IMG/VR virus record: IMGVR_UViG_3300031803_000003
Location: 1 to 41,331 of that record
Length of the DNA stretch: 41,331 nucleotides
Source: a virus
Reading direction: 5' to 3' (one strand)
Below the pieces are notes generated by a model. That model did not search any database, was not told the origin of the DNA, and saw only the letters and a program-made list of their open reading frames with translations. Positions 1-8,104 of the stretch are shown piece after piece. Within the stretch, counting starts at the first letter, position 1, and each line of letters opens with the position of its first letter. The position numbers and the translations under genes are program-made.

Positions 1-571
1 CACTAATATCTCGTTCTTGAATCAGTCCATTATTCCAAACCCACTCCCTACCTTCCATGATACCTTGTACAAAGGCATTGGGAGCAGAGGGGTCTGCAAC
101 AATATCCGCTGCGGTTGCAAGATGATAGTCGTCTTGGACAATCTGCATACCATTTGTTTTTCCGGGCTTCAATGAGCCCATTCCGCGAGACGAAACACCA
201 AGATTTGCGCCTTCGTCGATCAGATTCTTGACAATCTTTCCGTAGGGAGTGTCCATAATCTTGGCCTTACCAATAAAGTTGTTGTTTCCATCTTCTTGAA
301 TGTCTTTAATCATATGTGATACACGGTCAAGATTAATCTGGGGACCGTCAGGATGCCCAAGCTCACCGAATGCACGATTCTTTTCTACATATTCTTTATT
401 GTATCGCTTGACTTCATTTCGCAGAACAGAAACAGGATAGAATCTTCCGTTTCGATTCTTCTGCTCAGCCTGCATGAACACACCCTGAATGAAGTGCGAC
501 TTCTTACCAGTTGATTTATCAACTTCGGTTAGGAATTCTACGTTCTCGTTGAGTTCGGTGATTAGTCTCAT
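1..571 (-). CDS. 21: Prohead maturation protease gp21, partial (3' end outside window)
   Basis: Translating the minus strand from the ATG at 571 gives an open frame of 190 residues that runs off the left edge. It matches the T4 gp21 prohead protease (herpesvirus-assemblin-like serine protease fold), which cleaves scaffold and capsid proteins during head maturation. The candidate catalytic residues are visible: His73 in GELGHPDG, Ser127/128 in GVSSRGMG, and an Asp in DIVADPSAP (D160). The start lies one base beyond the stop of the upstream core-protein gene, with an AAGG about 8 bases ahead of it, so the two are probably translationally coupled. Position right after portal and core-protein genes is the standard T4-like order. 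The C-terminal part is missing only because of the window edge. Confidence 0.93.
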   Translation of the reverse strand, partial: MRLITELNENVEFLTEVDKSTGKKSHFIQGVFMQAEQKNRNGRFYPVSVLRNEVKRYNKEYVEKNRAFGELGHPDGPQINLDRVSHMIKDIQEDGNNNFIGKAKIMDTPYGKIVKNLIDEGANLGVSSRGMGSLKPGKTNGMQIVQDDYHLATAADIVADPSAPNAFVQGIMEGREWVWNNGLIQERDIS

Positions 572-572
572 A

Positions 573-1115
573 TTAGATTGCCTTTGGTGATGGGCCTTGT
601 AACCCCGTCTTTGCGCCAATTCTTCCCTGTTGGAATGCAAAATCAGCCATCTTTGCAAACCCGGCCTTGTCTTTTGAAATCGTTTGAGCCAACTTGACTT
701 GATTGTTTCTATTCAATGCACCATGAACTTGAAGAATAATGTTTGCTGTCGTGGCATCAACTTTTAATGTGGCTCCATCTTTGAACCTAATAGTAGAAGC
801 CTGATGCTGCGTCACAATCTTCTTTAGCGTATCCATTGCATTTTCGACAAGCTCTTGGTCTTTGCGAATAACCTGCTCGGTGTTCAAGGAATATGTACCG
901 TCCTTGCGCTTCACATAGATAGGCTTGATAGCCTTGGTGACCATATCTTCCGCAGAACCATCGAGATTGCGCGTATTCTCGTCTGCATCATCCAACTCTT
1001 CGTCGTCAGATGGAAGAGGAGCATCTACGCCTGCGCTCTTGATCTTTTCTTCTCGCTCAGGCTTTTCGTCTTCCCAAATACGTTGTGGTCTAATGCTTTT
1101 GAATGCTTTGGCCAT
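573..1115 (-). CDS. Probable prohead core (scaffold) protein, gp68-like by position
   Basis: A 180-aa soluble protein between the acidic core protein and the prohead protease, the slot occupied by gp68-type core proteins in T4-like phages. The first 60 residues are charged and probably disordered (acidic run PSDDEELDDADEN near residues 35-47). Residues 65-180 look ordered, with alternating helix and strand character and a closing Gly/Pro-rich tail. I see no catalytic motif. The start is supported by a GAGGAA Shine-Dalgarno made of the last two Glu codons of the upstream gene. Assignment to the core is inferred from synteny and composition, and sequence identity to gp68 is not obvious by eye. 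A role as a protease-cleaved scaffold component is plausible but unproven. Confidence 0.6.
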   Translation of the reverse strand: MAKAFKSIRPQRIWEDEKPEREEKIKSAGVDAPLPSDDEELDDADENTRNLDGSAEDMVTKAIKPIYVKRKDGTYSLNTEQVIRKDQELVENAMDTLKKIVTQHQASTIRFKDGATLKVDATTANIILQVHGALNRNNQVKLAQTISKDKAGFAKMADFAFQQGRIGAKTGLQGPSPKAI

Positions 1116-1120
1116 TGGTT

Positions 1121-1441
1121 TTATTCCTCGTCGTCGTCATCATCATCGTCATCTTCGTCATCGCCATTCTTTTTCTTTTTTGCAAACGGGTTCTTCTTTT
1201 TCTTTTTTCCGTTCTCTTCTTCTTCTTCTTCTTCTGAACCATTTTCCTCATCATCATCTTCTTCGTCGTCTTTGTCGTGCTTTTCTCCGAAGAATTCTCC
1301 AGCCAATTCGATTTTCTTTAGGTTAATGGCATCAGTAATCTTATTCGACAATGCAGCGCCAAGAGAATCCTGCATATCGTTAGGATTTTCTTCTTTGGCA
1401 TATTGAATTGCCTGAGCAATATAGGATTCTGTTTCGTTCAT
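1121..1441 (-). CDS. Acidic prohead core protein, gp67-like
   Basis: A 106-aa protein directly after the portal gene. Residues 1-50 form a helical segment containing DSLGAALSNKITDAINLKK, similar to the L-x-x-K-I-x-D-A-I-x-x-K-K pattern I associate with small phage core proteins. Residues 55-106 are extreme low complexity: Asp/Glu runs broken by two Lys clusters (GKKKKKNPFAKKKK) and an all-acidic end. T4 gp67 is likewise a short, highly acidic prohead core protein that is degraded on maturation, so the call rests on size, acidity and position. A TATAAATA late promoter lies 22 bases upstream with a GAGGAG ribosome site. The repetitive Asp/Glu codons create long Ser-rich open frames on the opposite strand that are not genes. 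Confidence 0.65.
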   Translation of the reverse strand: MNETESYIAQAIQYAKEENPNDMQDSLGAALSNKITDAINLKKIELAGEFFGEKHDKDDEEDDDEENGSEEEEEEENGKKKKKNPFAKKKKNGDDEDDDDDDDDEE

Positions 1442-1462
1442 GGTATCGTCTCCTCTAACTCT

Positions 1463-1470
1463 TATTTATA
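1463..1470 (-). promoter_or_regulatory. T4-type late promoter for the core-protein gene
   Basis: Minus-strand TATAAATA, the exact consensus -10 box recognised by the T4 gp55 late sigma factor with gp33/gp45. It lies 22 bases from the ATG at 1441, in the gap after gp20. Confidence 0.75.
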
Positions 1471-1485
1471 AGAATTGGTAAGTTA

Positions 1486-2994
1486 TTATACATCTTCCTC
1501 AGGTTCTTCTTCGCCTTCGGCTGGAGCTTCGCTACTAATTTGCTTATCAATCATTTCAATATCTTCGTGAGACTGTCGAAGAATATTCTTTCGGAGCCAC
1601 TCTTTCGAGAAATACTCACCCTTGAATTCTTCCATATCCCGAAGTAGTTCAACTCGACTTCGGAGTATTTCAGTTTCTTGAAGTTCAATAAAATGTGTAT
1701 CCTTCTGCCAATCGAAATAGATATTAGGCCTAAAATCTTCCCAATCTTCTGCTGTTACTACACCCTTCAATCGAAGCTGTGTCTCCAAAAGACTCAAGAA
1801 TAGTTGACCAAACCTACTTCGCAGTCGAGTAACAAATTTTCCAAACTTGACCTCGTCTCGCGTGATTTCAGCAGAACGACCAATATTAAACCCACCCTCT
1901 TGTTCCAGTCTAGATGCAGGAACATTCATGGCCTTATAGAGCTTCCTTCTGAAATACACAATATCTTCAATTTCACCGAGATTCTGCCCACCAGGAAGTG
2001 TTGTGATTTCAGTACCACGCCCGCCTTCGCGTCGAGGTAACCAATAATCCTCTAGCATGGTTCGATGTTCTCGCTCGTCACTAATTTCGCCTGTGCCTGA
2101 ATTATATACAAGACGATTCTTAAATTTAGTCATGATGTCGCGCAAGTATTGTTCGGCTTTGATCTTGGGAAGATTTCCTACATCAACATAGAAAATTCTT
2201 CGTTCAGGTGCGCGAGCAATACGATAAATGACAACAGCATCTTCTAGCATCTTTAGTTGGTTGTAAGGTTTGATGGCCTTGTGGAGATGAGAAATAATCA
2301 TCGCTTTTCTGGCGTCTAACAAACCACAATGCGTATAGCAAACACTATCCTTGGCAATTTTAATTCCGTTACCGCCGCCCTTTTGGTCTAGCCCTCGTTC
2401 ATTATAAATGAAATATTCTGCTCCGTTTGTTGTCACAGGAATATTCTGACCATCTCCAGACTTTATGCCAACTTTCTTAATGTGCTTTACTTTGCGTATT
2501 TTTCGGGGGTCAATATAACGAAGCTCTTGAATGCCTTTCTTGGGATTATCGACATCAATAATGATATGATAATACAATCGCCCATCTACATACCATCTCC
2601 GGAATGTGTCATAGCATTGATTTCCAAAATCAAGAAGGGTTAAGATTTCAATAAATTCGTTTTGAATTTTTGTTTTGATCGAAGAAGATTGTTCCAAATG
2701 GTCCAGGACAATATCAACTGGACCCCTTCCAACGCTAGTGACAATTGCCTCATTGACAATATCATCAACAGCATATTCAGCCTCAGGATACATTACCATT
2801 TCACGATACCGAGTGATTAACTCAGCTTCATTTTTAACGGCACCCTCAATATCAAGATAGGTGCCATACGCTCCCGCAAGCGGGGAGATTTGTAAGGCAC
2901 CCTCTAGGTTTTCTTTTTCAGCGAATGATTGAATTTTGGCGGGATTTTCTTCATCTTCCCGACCAATAGTAAAACCGAATAGTTTAACAGCCAT
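1486..2994 (-). CDS. 20: Portal vertex protein gp20
   Basis: A 502-aa protein (T4 gp20 is 524 aa) that forms the dodecameric ring through which DNA enters and leaves the head; it nucleates prohead assembly and docks the terminase. The N-terminal third carries the typical T4-like portal pattern YREMVMYPEAEYAVDDIVNEAIV (residues about 64-86), followed by YYHIIIDVDNPKKGIQELRYIDPRKIRK (about 142-170) and IYRIARAPERRIFYVDVGNLPK in the crown/stem region. The last 12 residues are acidic. The start uses an AGGA site about 10 bases upstream. Its own late promoter lies at 3067-3074, followed by a strong leader hairpin. Order tube, portal, core, protease is canonical. Confidence 0.95.
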   Translation of the reverse strand: MAVKLFGFTIGREDEENPAKIQSFAEKENLEGALQISPLAGAYGTYLDIEGAVKNEAELITRYREMVMYPEAEYAVDDIVNEAIVTSVGRGPVDIVLDHLEQSSSIKTKIQNEFIEILTLLDFGNQCYDTFRRWYVDGRLYYHIIIDVDNPKKGIQELRYIDPRKIRKVKHIKKVGIKSGDGQNIPVTTNGAEYFIYNERGLDQKGGGNGIKIAKDSVCYTHCGLLDARKAMIISHLHKAIKPYNQLKMLEDAVVIYRIARAPERRIFYVDVGNLPKIKAEQYLRDIMTKFKNRLVYNSGTGEISDEREHRTMLEDYWLPRREGGRGTEITTLPGGQNLGEIEDIVYFRRKLYKAMNVPASRLEQEGGFNIGRSAEITRDEVKFGKFVTRLRSRFGQLFLSLLETQLRLKGVVTAEDWEDFRPNIYFDWQKDTHFIELQETEILRSRVELLRDMEEFKGEYFSKEWLRKNILRQSHEDIEMIDKQISSEAPAEGEEEPEEDV

Positions 2995-3030
2995 AGTCTA
3001 GAATCCTATATTTACGAAGTAAAGGTAAGT

Positions 3031-3060
3031 GGTGTGGATAGACATGTTTCTACCCACACC
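3031..3060 (-). promoter_or_regulatory. Strong leader hairpin between late promoter and gp20
   Basis: An 11-bp stem (GGTGTGGGTAG pairing with CTATCCACACC, one G-T pair) with an 8-base loop. On the minus strand it begins 7 bases after the TATAAATA box, so it would sit at or very near the 5' end of the gp20 transcript. There is no T tract after it, which argues against a simple intrinsic terminator. It could instead protect the 5' end of the mRNA or mark the 3' end of readthrough gp19 mRNA. Confidence 0.6.
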
Positions 3061-3066
3061 TCAACC

Positions 3067-3074
3067 CTATTTAT
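3067..3074 (-). promoter_or_regulatory. T4-type late promoter for gp20
   Basis: Minus-strand TATAAATA in the gap between the gp19 stop and the gp20 start, 73 bases upstream of the gp20 ATG. Confidence 0.75.
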
Positions 3075-3082
3075 ATATTCAC

Positions 3083-3622
3083 TTAGGACGTAATTCCGGG
3101 AGTCTGCCAGAAATCATACTGCCATGTACATGTAAATTCTTCAAGTGCATCATTTGTTTCCCAAGCCAGATCAATTGGGGCAAGAACCGAAGGCCACATG
3201 TTTACAATAGTTACTCTCTTAATCTCTTCGCCAGCCTTTCCATAATGAATAACATCTGCTGTGGAATGATAGTTAATTGGATTACCTCCTGCTTCACGAA
3301 TATTCCCTGAATGAGAATTTATAGAATTCATCCAAGTCTGAATTGCGTTGTATACAGAAAAATCCTCATCATTAATAACTGTCGTAGTCCACTCTGGGAA
3401 GGTTCGATTGCCTGCAAGTTTGATTGTTCTACCAAAATATGGCATTTCAACCATCCCAAGATCCGAACCAGGCATCTGGGCCCCCTTACAGGTAAAGGTC
3501 ATCTTGGTCCCGGCCGCTCCTGGATTGGCAACTGAGGGGAATGGCATCACCACTTCAAACAGATTGGGGCGAGCCCCTCCGCCTGTCAATTGCGCCCTAA
3601 TATCGTTTACGTTAAAAGGCAT
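3083..3622 (-). CDS. 19: Tail tube protein gp19
   Basis: A 179-aa protein, close to the 163 aa of T4 gp19, which stacks as hexameric rings to form the inner tail tube through which DNA passes. The N-terminus MPFNVNDIRAQLTGGGARPNLFEVVMPFP is the typical marine T4-like tube start, and the C-terminal half contains the expected beta-rich core and a terminal TCTWQYDFW-type strand. It sits immediately downstream of the sheath gene, as in T4. An AAGGAG ribosome site precedes the ATG, and a TATAAATA box lies 38 bases upstream at 3660-3667. No oddities seen. Confidence 0.93.
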   Translation of the reverse strand: MPFNVNDIRAQLTGGGARPNLFEVVMPFPSVANPGAAGTKMTFTCKGAQMPGSDLGMVEMPYFGRTIKLAGNRTFPEWTTTVINDEDFSVYNAIQTWMNSINSHSGNIREAGGNPINYHSTADVIHYGKAGEEIKRVTIVNMWPSVLAPIDLAWETNDALEEFTCTWQYDFWQTPGITS

Positions 3623-3659
3623 TTAAGTCTCTCCTTGTTTAATCTTTCTTTCTAAAGAC

Positions 3660-3667
3660 TATTTATA
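3660..3667 (-). promoter_or_regulatory. T4-type late promoter for gp19
   Basis: Minus-strand TATAAATA just before the sheath stop codon (3668), 38 bases upstream of the tube start. A separate promoter for tube protein fits its high copy requirement. Confidence 0.7.
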
Positions 3668-5845
3668 CTAGAACTTCCCAACAACCTCTTCAAAGTCAAC
3701 ACCCGTGCGGACTGCAACGAAGTTTAATTGAATGAAGTTAATTGAGCGAGCAGGCTTGATGTAAATATCACCAATAAACTCGTTTCGATCAATAACTTCG
3801 CCTGTGTTGTTCGATTCGTCACAGACAACCTTGAAATCAAAGATGCCCCTTCGCCCTTGCACATCGCGGAGGAAAGGTTCTACCATATTCACGAATTGTG
3901 AACGAGTAAATTCATCATTGAACTCAAAGAGTGTGAACTTGGCTGCTGTTGCAATGGCCTTTTCTAGTACAATAAAGAGTCTTCGTACATTAATTCGGTC
4001 AAATGCGCTAGGTTTAGCCTGGAGCGTCTTATCACCGAACAGGACAGTACCTTGCCCAGGAATAGTAACAACAGGATTGATACCATTTTTGTAAAGCTCA
4101 TCGCGATGCGCCTTCTGAGGATTCCATGCGAGTCGGACAACATTCTTGATGTGCCCACGATTGAATCCCGCTGGTGACCACCATGGGTCACGAGACTCGT
4201 CTGTTCGGACACAAAGCCCTGCAATGTCACCATTCAGAGGCACCCAGCGATATTTGTCGTTGAACTTATCATACTGATACTTCCAACCACTATCCATGAA
4301 GCCATATGAACTACTCAGGCTGTTAATACCCTCGCTGCCTGGATTATTTAGGCGATAATCCTTGACAGCGGTTGTCTTTTGTGAAAGCGTATCCGAAGCA
4401 TTAGTAACATCAGTCTTGCGTGGCGAAATGAATGCAACACAATCTTTGCGGGCTTCGGCAATAGATTCAACGATGTACTTGGAAACAGTACCATCATGAG
4501 CACCACCAAGAATCATTGAAATGTCTATTTCTTCTGGATCTGAAAACATATCATATCCAAGTATGAATGCTGCTGGAGTAGTTGCATAGCCATTGTTGCC
4601 GCTGTGTAGTGTTATGCTATCTGGCATCCAAAGATGCTGATCATCAGGCGAGGACGCGCCTCGTGAGTCTGCGCCTTCGATAAACTCAAAAGATTCGACA
4701 GTATCTCCTATGACGCCAGCGACATATGCAGTATTTCCCCATTCGCGAGAAACTACACCAGCAGATTCGGTCGTAGCATCGGCTAGTGTTGAGTTGGGTG
4801 GGTTGCACCATCGAATATACTTGGAGTTTTGATTAATAACTTCTCCATAATAATTGGAGCTTCCGTCCTCAGCCTTTGCATCCCGAGCCTTTGATACATT
4901 AGGATAAGTTTCAAGAACTTGCCCTTTAGTGCCCGAAATCAAACCAGTTGCATCAGAGACAGCAATGTGAATTTCGTCATTGGCCGAGCCCCGTGCTGCT
5001 GAATATACCGAGGTGCCCGGAGCTTGGTCAAAGTTACCATAGAACTCCCACTTTCGGTTGATTCCGACATTGATTGCATCTGACGGAACGGCTTTATTCA
5101 ATTTTGCTGAAACATTATTTTTTACATTATCAGGACCAGTTCCCTCGGGGAATGAAACAATCTTAAAAGTTCCTGATGGTGGTGAGTAGACTGTGAAGTC
5201 CGCACCATCACCGGTGTTTTTAACAACAGCTAGTGTTTCAGCAATATCGGCGTCGGTAGCAGCTCTAAACGAAATAACATCACCAATATGGAAGTTAGTA
5301 TTACCATGAAGTTGAATAGTAGTTGAACCGTCGGTTGTGTTTGCAGTATCATTACAAACAATATTACTAAACTGCCCTGGATGGGAATCACAAATAGAGA
5401 CACGAATGTTATTTCCTAGGTCTCCAGGAAAACGAGCCGCCCATAGGCCAGCGTCGGTTACCGTAAGCGATCCTTCAAGGATTCCGACGCCGGTGGCTTG
5501 GTCTGCGAAATCTGCATCATTCCTGATGAGAACTCCACTCAGCGATGCAGCGGTATCGCGCTTTGAAATAGCATTATTTGCCAACCCAGTAGTTACACGA
5601 ACCGTATGCAGCTTGTTTCCATAGTCCAGGAAGTTTGATGCCGTAAACCAATGTTCGGACGTATCGCCATCCGGCTTACCAAAAGTGCTAACCAACACTT
5701 CTTGATTGTTGACTAAGGTGATTTCGTCCACAGGACCCCAACTGAATGAACCAACAAATGCTGTGTCTGTAGTAGCTACAGCAGGAATAATTGTGGTCAG
5801 ATCAATTTCTGAAACATTTACACCCGGTGATAGTTGAAAAGGCAT
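3668..5845 (-). CDS. 18: Contractile tail sheath protein gp18
   Basis: A 725-aa protein (T4 gp18 is 659 aa) that forms the contractile sheath around the tail tube. The N-terminus MPFQLSPGVNVSEIDLTTIIP is the conserved sheath start, followed by FVGSFSWGPVDEITLVNNQEVLVSTFG. The middle (about residues 110-400) is the variable, surface-exposed region expected to carry protrusion domains. The C-terminal 130 residues contain the conserved inner domain: ALFEFN-type segment, FVNMVEPFLRDVQGRRGI, then IYIKPARSINFIQLNFVAVRTGVDF that forms the mesh with neighbouring subunits. It has its own late promoter (5920-5927) and an AGGAG ribosome site. Confidence 0.96.
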   Translation of the reverse strand: MPFQLSPGVNVSEIDLTTIIPAVATTDTAFVGSFSWGPVDEITLVNNQEVLVSTFGKPDGDTSEHWFTASNFLDYGNKLHTVRVTTGLANNAISKRDTAASLSGVLIRNDADFADQATGVGILEGSLTVTDAGLWAARFPGDLGNNIRVSICDSHPGQFSNIVCNDTANTTDGSTTIQLHGNTNFHIGDVISFRAATDADIAETLAVVKNTGDGADFTVYSPPSGTFKIVSFPEGTGPDNVKNNVSAKLNKAVPSDAINVGINRKWEFYGNFDQAPGTSVYSAARGSANDEIHIAVSDATGLISGTKGQVLETYPNVSKARDAKAEDGSSNYYGEVINQNSKYIRWCNPPNSTLADATTESAGVVSREWGNTAYVAGVIGDTVESFEFIEGADSRGASSPDDQHLWMPDSITLHSGNNGYATTPAAFILGYDMFSDPEEIDISMILGGAHDGTVSKYIVESIAEARKDCVAFISPRKTDVTNASDTLSQKTTAVKDYRLNNPGSEGINSLSSSYGFMDSGWKYQYDKFNDKYRWVPLNGDIAGLCVRTDESRDPWWSPAGFNRGHIKNVVRLAWNPQKAHRDELYKNGINPVVTIPGQGTVLFGDKTLQAKPSAFDRINVRRLFIVLEKAIATAAKFTLFEFNDEFTRSQFVNMVEPFLRDVQGRRGIFDFKVVCDESNNTGEVIDRNEFIGDIYIKPARSINFIQLNFVAVRTGVDFEEVVGKF

Positions 5846-5895
5846 TTTAACACTCCTCGTTTAGAATATAATTAATAGTTGACCCGCAGTTGTAT

Positions 5896-5908
5896 GAAGG
5901 GGGCCTTC
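5896..5908 (-). promoter_or_regulatory. Small leader hairpin upstream of gp18
   Basis: A 5-bp stem GAAGG/CCTTC with a three-base loop, beginning 12 bases downstream of the gp18 TATAAATA box and about 50 bases before the ATG. The same GAAGG/CCTTC core forms the palindrome downstream of the gp25 promoter (40746-40759). Confidence 0.45.
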
Positions 5909-5919
5909 CATTCTGATGA

Positions 5920-5927
5920 TATTTATA
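5920..5927 (-). promoter_or_regulatory. T4-type late promoter for gp18
   Basis: Minus-strand TATAAATA in the gap between the terminase C-half stop (5940) and the sheath start (5845). Confidence 0.75.
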
Positions 5928-5939
5928 ATACCGAGTATT

Positions 5940-7154
5940 TTAATGAAATTTAGGATCTGGAGTAGAATCTTTCTCAAAATCATTTCCCCATAACCACTTA
6001 TCGTCACCACGGTCTACGGCCACTTCTTCGATCACAGGGCCCGAGTCAATAAACCCAAAGGGCAACAATTCTTCTTCTTCGACCTTTGATTTGTCAGCCA
6101 AAATGCGTTTTCTGGCATCCACACTAGTCAGGTCTTTGAAATAGGGTTGAGTTGTGAGCCAACAAAATAAAACGAGTGTCATCACCAAGTCGTCATTATG
6201 CCCAGGCTCAGCCTCATAAGAATATCCACGAGAAACAAATGAAGTCAGTTCGGCAATGGTGTCAAAGTCTTCGATAATTAATTTATCACTTTCGACAAGG
6301 TTCTTGAGATTGAGACATCCTACTTGCTTTACTTTCTTGGTTGTCTTGATTCCCATTTGAGCCTGCCCTATACCAAAACCACCACCAAGAACTTGCCCTG
6401 CGCGCCCCCGTTGTGTGACCATTAGCATGTTGTCATATTCTAGGTCATAATGCAAAATGTCAGCCACTTGCTGCCCAATGTCATTGATTTCGACAAGAAT
6501 AAATGCTTCATTGTATTTCAGAGCAGCATTATGGATAACTGTGGGATAGGTTAATGGGGGAATTGTTGCATTGCGATACTTGGCCACCTGTTTATATGGA
6601 AATTCTGACGAATCAATGATCGAAAACGCAGAATAGTCCAGCCCTTCACCGTGTGATACATCGACAACTAGTGTATAAACATGCCCTTCTTGGGGTTCTT
6701 CATAGATGTCCATGTCTCCCAAAACTATAACCGGGTCTTTGAATGGCATATTCTTTAGCTTCGTTGCGTTAATCAGAGTATTAATTGAGCCGACAAAATC
6801 ACAATTATGGGAAAGAACGCCATTGGTGTAATATGTATGATCCTTTCCTGCATTAACGGCATCATACAATTCAATGAGGCCATCTACAATCTCGGCATAT
6901 ACGATTTCTATGAATCCGGATTTGGCCTGGACCTTATCTCCAACCTTTAGGTCCATCGCCAAGATAATATCCGAATTGACATCGAATAGGGGATGTCTAG
7001 GAGAACACTTCAACTCCACTCCATCCGATCCAATCAGATGCACACACCAGTCACGTTCGATCTTGTTTACTGCATAGAAATGCTCAAATCCGTTCGGAGT
7101 TTCTATTTTATGATTTGGTGTGTTCTGTATTATGGTCTTAGGAAGTCTAGGCAT
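5940..7154 (-). CDS. 17: C-intein fused to terminase large subunit C-terminal half (gp17-C, nuclease domain)
   Basis: A 404-aa protein. Residues 1-117 are a C-terminal split-intein fragment ending in GVLSHN; residue 118 is Cys (+1), where the terminase resumes with CDFVGS. Residues 118-404 are the gp17 RNase H-like headful nuclease domain: D165 and D173 in DVSHGEGLDYSAF and D321/D322 in GHNDDLVMTLVLFCW correspond to the metal-binding Asp positions of T4 gp17. After trans-splicing with residues 1-266 of the upstream gene, a 553-aa terminase results, near normal family length (T4: 610). The ATG at 7154 lies inside the end of the endonuclease gene (25-base overlap, different frame), with only a weak AGAG site, so translation may be coupled. 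Translated alone it lacks the ATPase domain, so splicing should be needed for function. Confidence 0.93.
   Translation of the reverse strand: MPRLPKTIIQNTPNHKIETPNGFEHFYAVNKIERDWCVHLIGSDGVELKCSPRHPLFDVNSDIILAMDLKVGDKVQAKSGFIEIVYAEIVDGLIELYDAVNAGKDHTYYTNGVLSHNCDFVGSINTLINATKLKNMPFKDPVIVLGDMDIYEEPQEGHVYTLVVDVSHGEGLDYSAFSIIDSSEFPYKQVAKYRNATIPPLTYPTVIHNAALKYNEAFILVEINDIGQQVADILHYDLEYDNMLMVTQRGRAGQVLGGGFGIGQAQMGIKTTKKVKQVGCLNLKNLVESDKLIIEDFDTIAELTSFVSRGYSYEAEPGHNDDLVMTLVLFCWLTTQPYFKDLTSVDARKRILADKSKVEEEELLPFGFIDSGPVIEEVAVDRGDDKWLWGNDFEKDSTPDPKFH
6804..7154 (-). other. C-terminal split intein fragment (IntC, 117 aa)
   Basis: Unusually long IntC carrying block B (ELKCSPRHPLF around residues 47-57, with Ser at the position of the usual TxxH Thr), a block containing AMDLKVGDKV (66-75), and blocks F/G (LIELYDAV, HTYYTNGVLSHN). 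The penultimate His116, terminal Asn117 and +1 Cys118 are the standard splicing residues. The N-terminal pattern (IETPNGF...NKIER) resembles the C-fragment of the AceL-TerL intein as I remember it. The fragment contains two Cys (37 and 50). Confidence 0.9.
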
Positions 7155-8104
7155 TTTTGAATCTCTTTTTGTGGGTCTTTAATGTAATCCTGCTCGTTTA
7201 TTCGGAGTGTCATATATCCCTTGCTCTCTAAAATAGCATCCCGGACTTCGTCCTTTGCTGTTCTACCCAATATAGAATGCCAATATGTGCCATCAAATTC
7301 AATATTTCTGGTACCCAACACAAAGTCCAAATAGTAGCAATGTTTGTTTGTTTGTTCTGGTCCGAACATTTTTATATCATTTTTGTTGACCCGGACACGA
7401 ACCTCCGAATTTAAATCACCAAAGCGAGCCAAAGGTCTATATTCCCCCTCTAGGCTGTTGTAAATTTCCCAAAATAATTCTTGTGAAATTTTCGACGACC
7501 CAAGAAATACACTACTCATGTTTTGAGCATATCCCTTTCGAGTTATTTGATGTGTACTGTTGCCATACCCCTTAGTGACCGTATAAAATTTTAATGCTTG
7601 ACCCGTTTCTAGGCATTTTGGCAAATCCCCTTCACAAAAATCATTAATGATTCTATATATTCGTTCCGTCAGTTTATCGGATTGTAGAATATGCGTTGAG
7701 GTGTGGTGTATAATACTTGCGCGTAAATTTGGATCACCCCACGTTATACCAGGAACAATTCCGTGGTTATATTCATCAACGAATACCGCACATTTATCTT
7801 TGGTTGTTTGGGCGTCATATATTACTTCAGGAATTTCCATTCCCTGGTATTTGATCCGGCTGGTGATTGTGTTTGTTTTCACAGAGAAACATTTCGCAAT
7901 CTCAAATGGCGATTTTCCTTCGGACAGCATGTCCTTTAAGCCGGTATTATCAATACCTTTGAAATAATTGGAAACTAGGCCGTGCTCCTTTAACCACCTA
8001 CGAACTATTTTACGCCCAACACCATATTTCTTAGCAATCCGAACCTGGCTAGTGCCACTCAATTCAAACTGAAGTTCCGCCTTTGTTCCTGGATAGCTCG
8101 TCAT
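7130..8104 (-). CDS. Free-standing Vsr-like (EDxHD) homing endonuclease inside the fractured terminase gene
   Basis: A 324-aa protein encoded between the two terminase halves. The N-terminal part has two helix-turn-helix-like segments, about residues 17-41 (TSQVRIAKKYGVGRKIVRRW) and 60-87 (GKSPFEIAKCFSVKTNTITSRI), expected for site-specific DNA binding. The C-terminal domain (about 205-320) shows the EDxHD nuclease pattern of Vsr-type homing enzymes: Glu209/213 in SQELFWEIYN, Asp260 in YYLDFVL, EFDGTYWH with His276, Asp289 in KDEVRDA, and a closing LRI strand. Such enzymes cut alleles lacking the insert and drive its spread. The start overlaps the N-intein end by 41 bases; AGGAG (8111-8115) supports it. 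A late promoter and hairpin lie just upstream within N-intein coding sequence. It lacks intein splicing motifs and is not fused to either half. Confidence 0.88.
   Translation of the reverse strand: MTSYPGTKAELQFELSGTSQVRIAKKYGVGRKIVRRWLKEHGLVSNYFKGIDNTGLKDMLSEGKSPFEIAKCFSVKTNTITSRIKYQGMEIPEVIYDAQTTKDKCAVFVDEYNHGIVPGITWGDPNLRASIIHHTSTHILQSDKLTERIYRIINDFCEGDLPKCLETGQALKFYTVTKGYGNSTHQITRKGYAQNMSSVFLGSSKISQELFWEIYNSLEGEYRPLARFGDLNSEVRVRVNKNDIKMFGPEQTNKHCYYLDFVLGTRNIEFDGTYWHSILGRTAKDEVRDAILESKGYMTLRINEQDYIKDPQKEIQKCLDFLRP

Noticed and set aside
855-1406. Ser-rich open frames on the plus strand opposite the core-protein genes
   Set aside because: They are produced by the reverse complement of Asp/Glu codon runs; no ribosome site, low complexity, and they run against the direction of every real gene.
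7130-8104. Group I intron interrupting the terminase gene
   Set aside because: The terminase frames read into recognisable intein halves with proper block A, B, F and G features and an HN/Cys junction, so the interruption is at protein level. I saw no need for an RNA element.
7130-8104. Endonuclease as a fused intein endonuclease domain
   Set aside because: It has its own start, ribosome site and stop in a different frame from both intein fragments.
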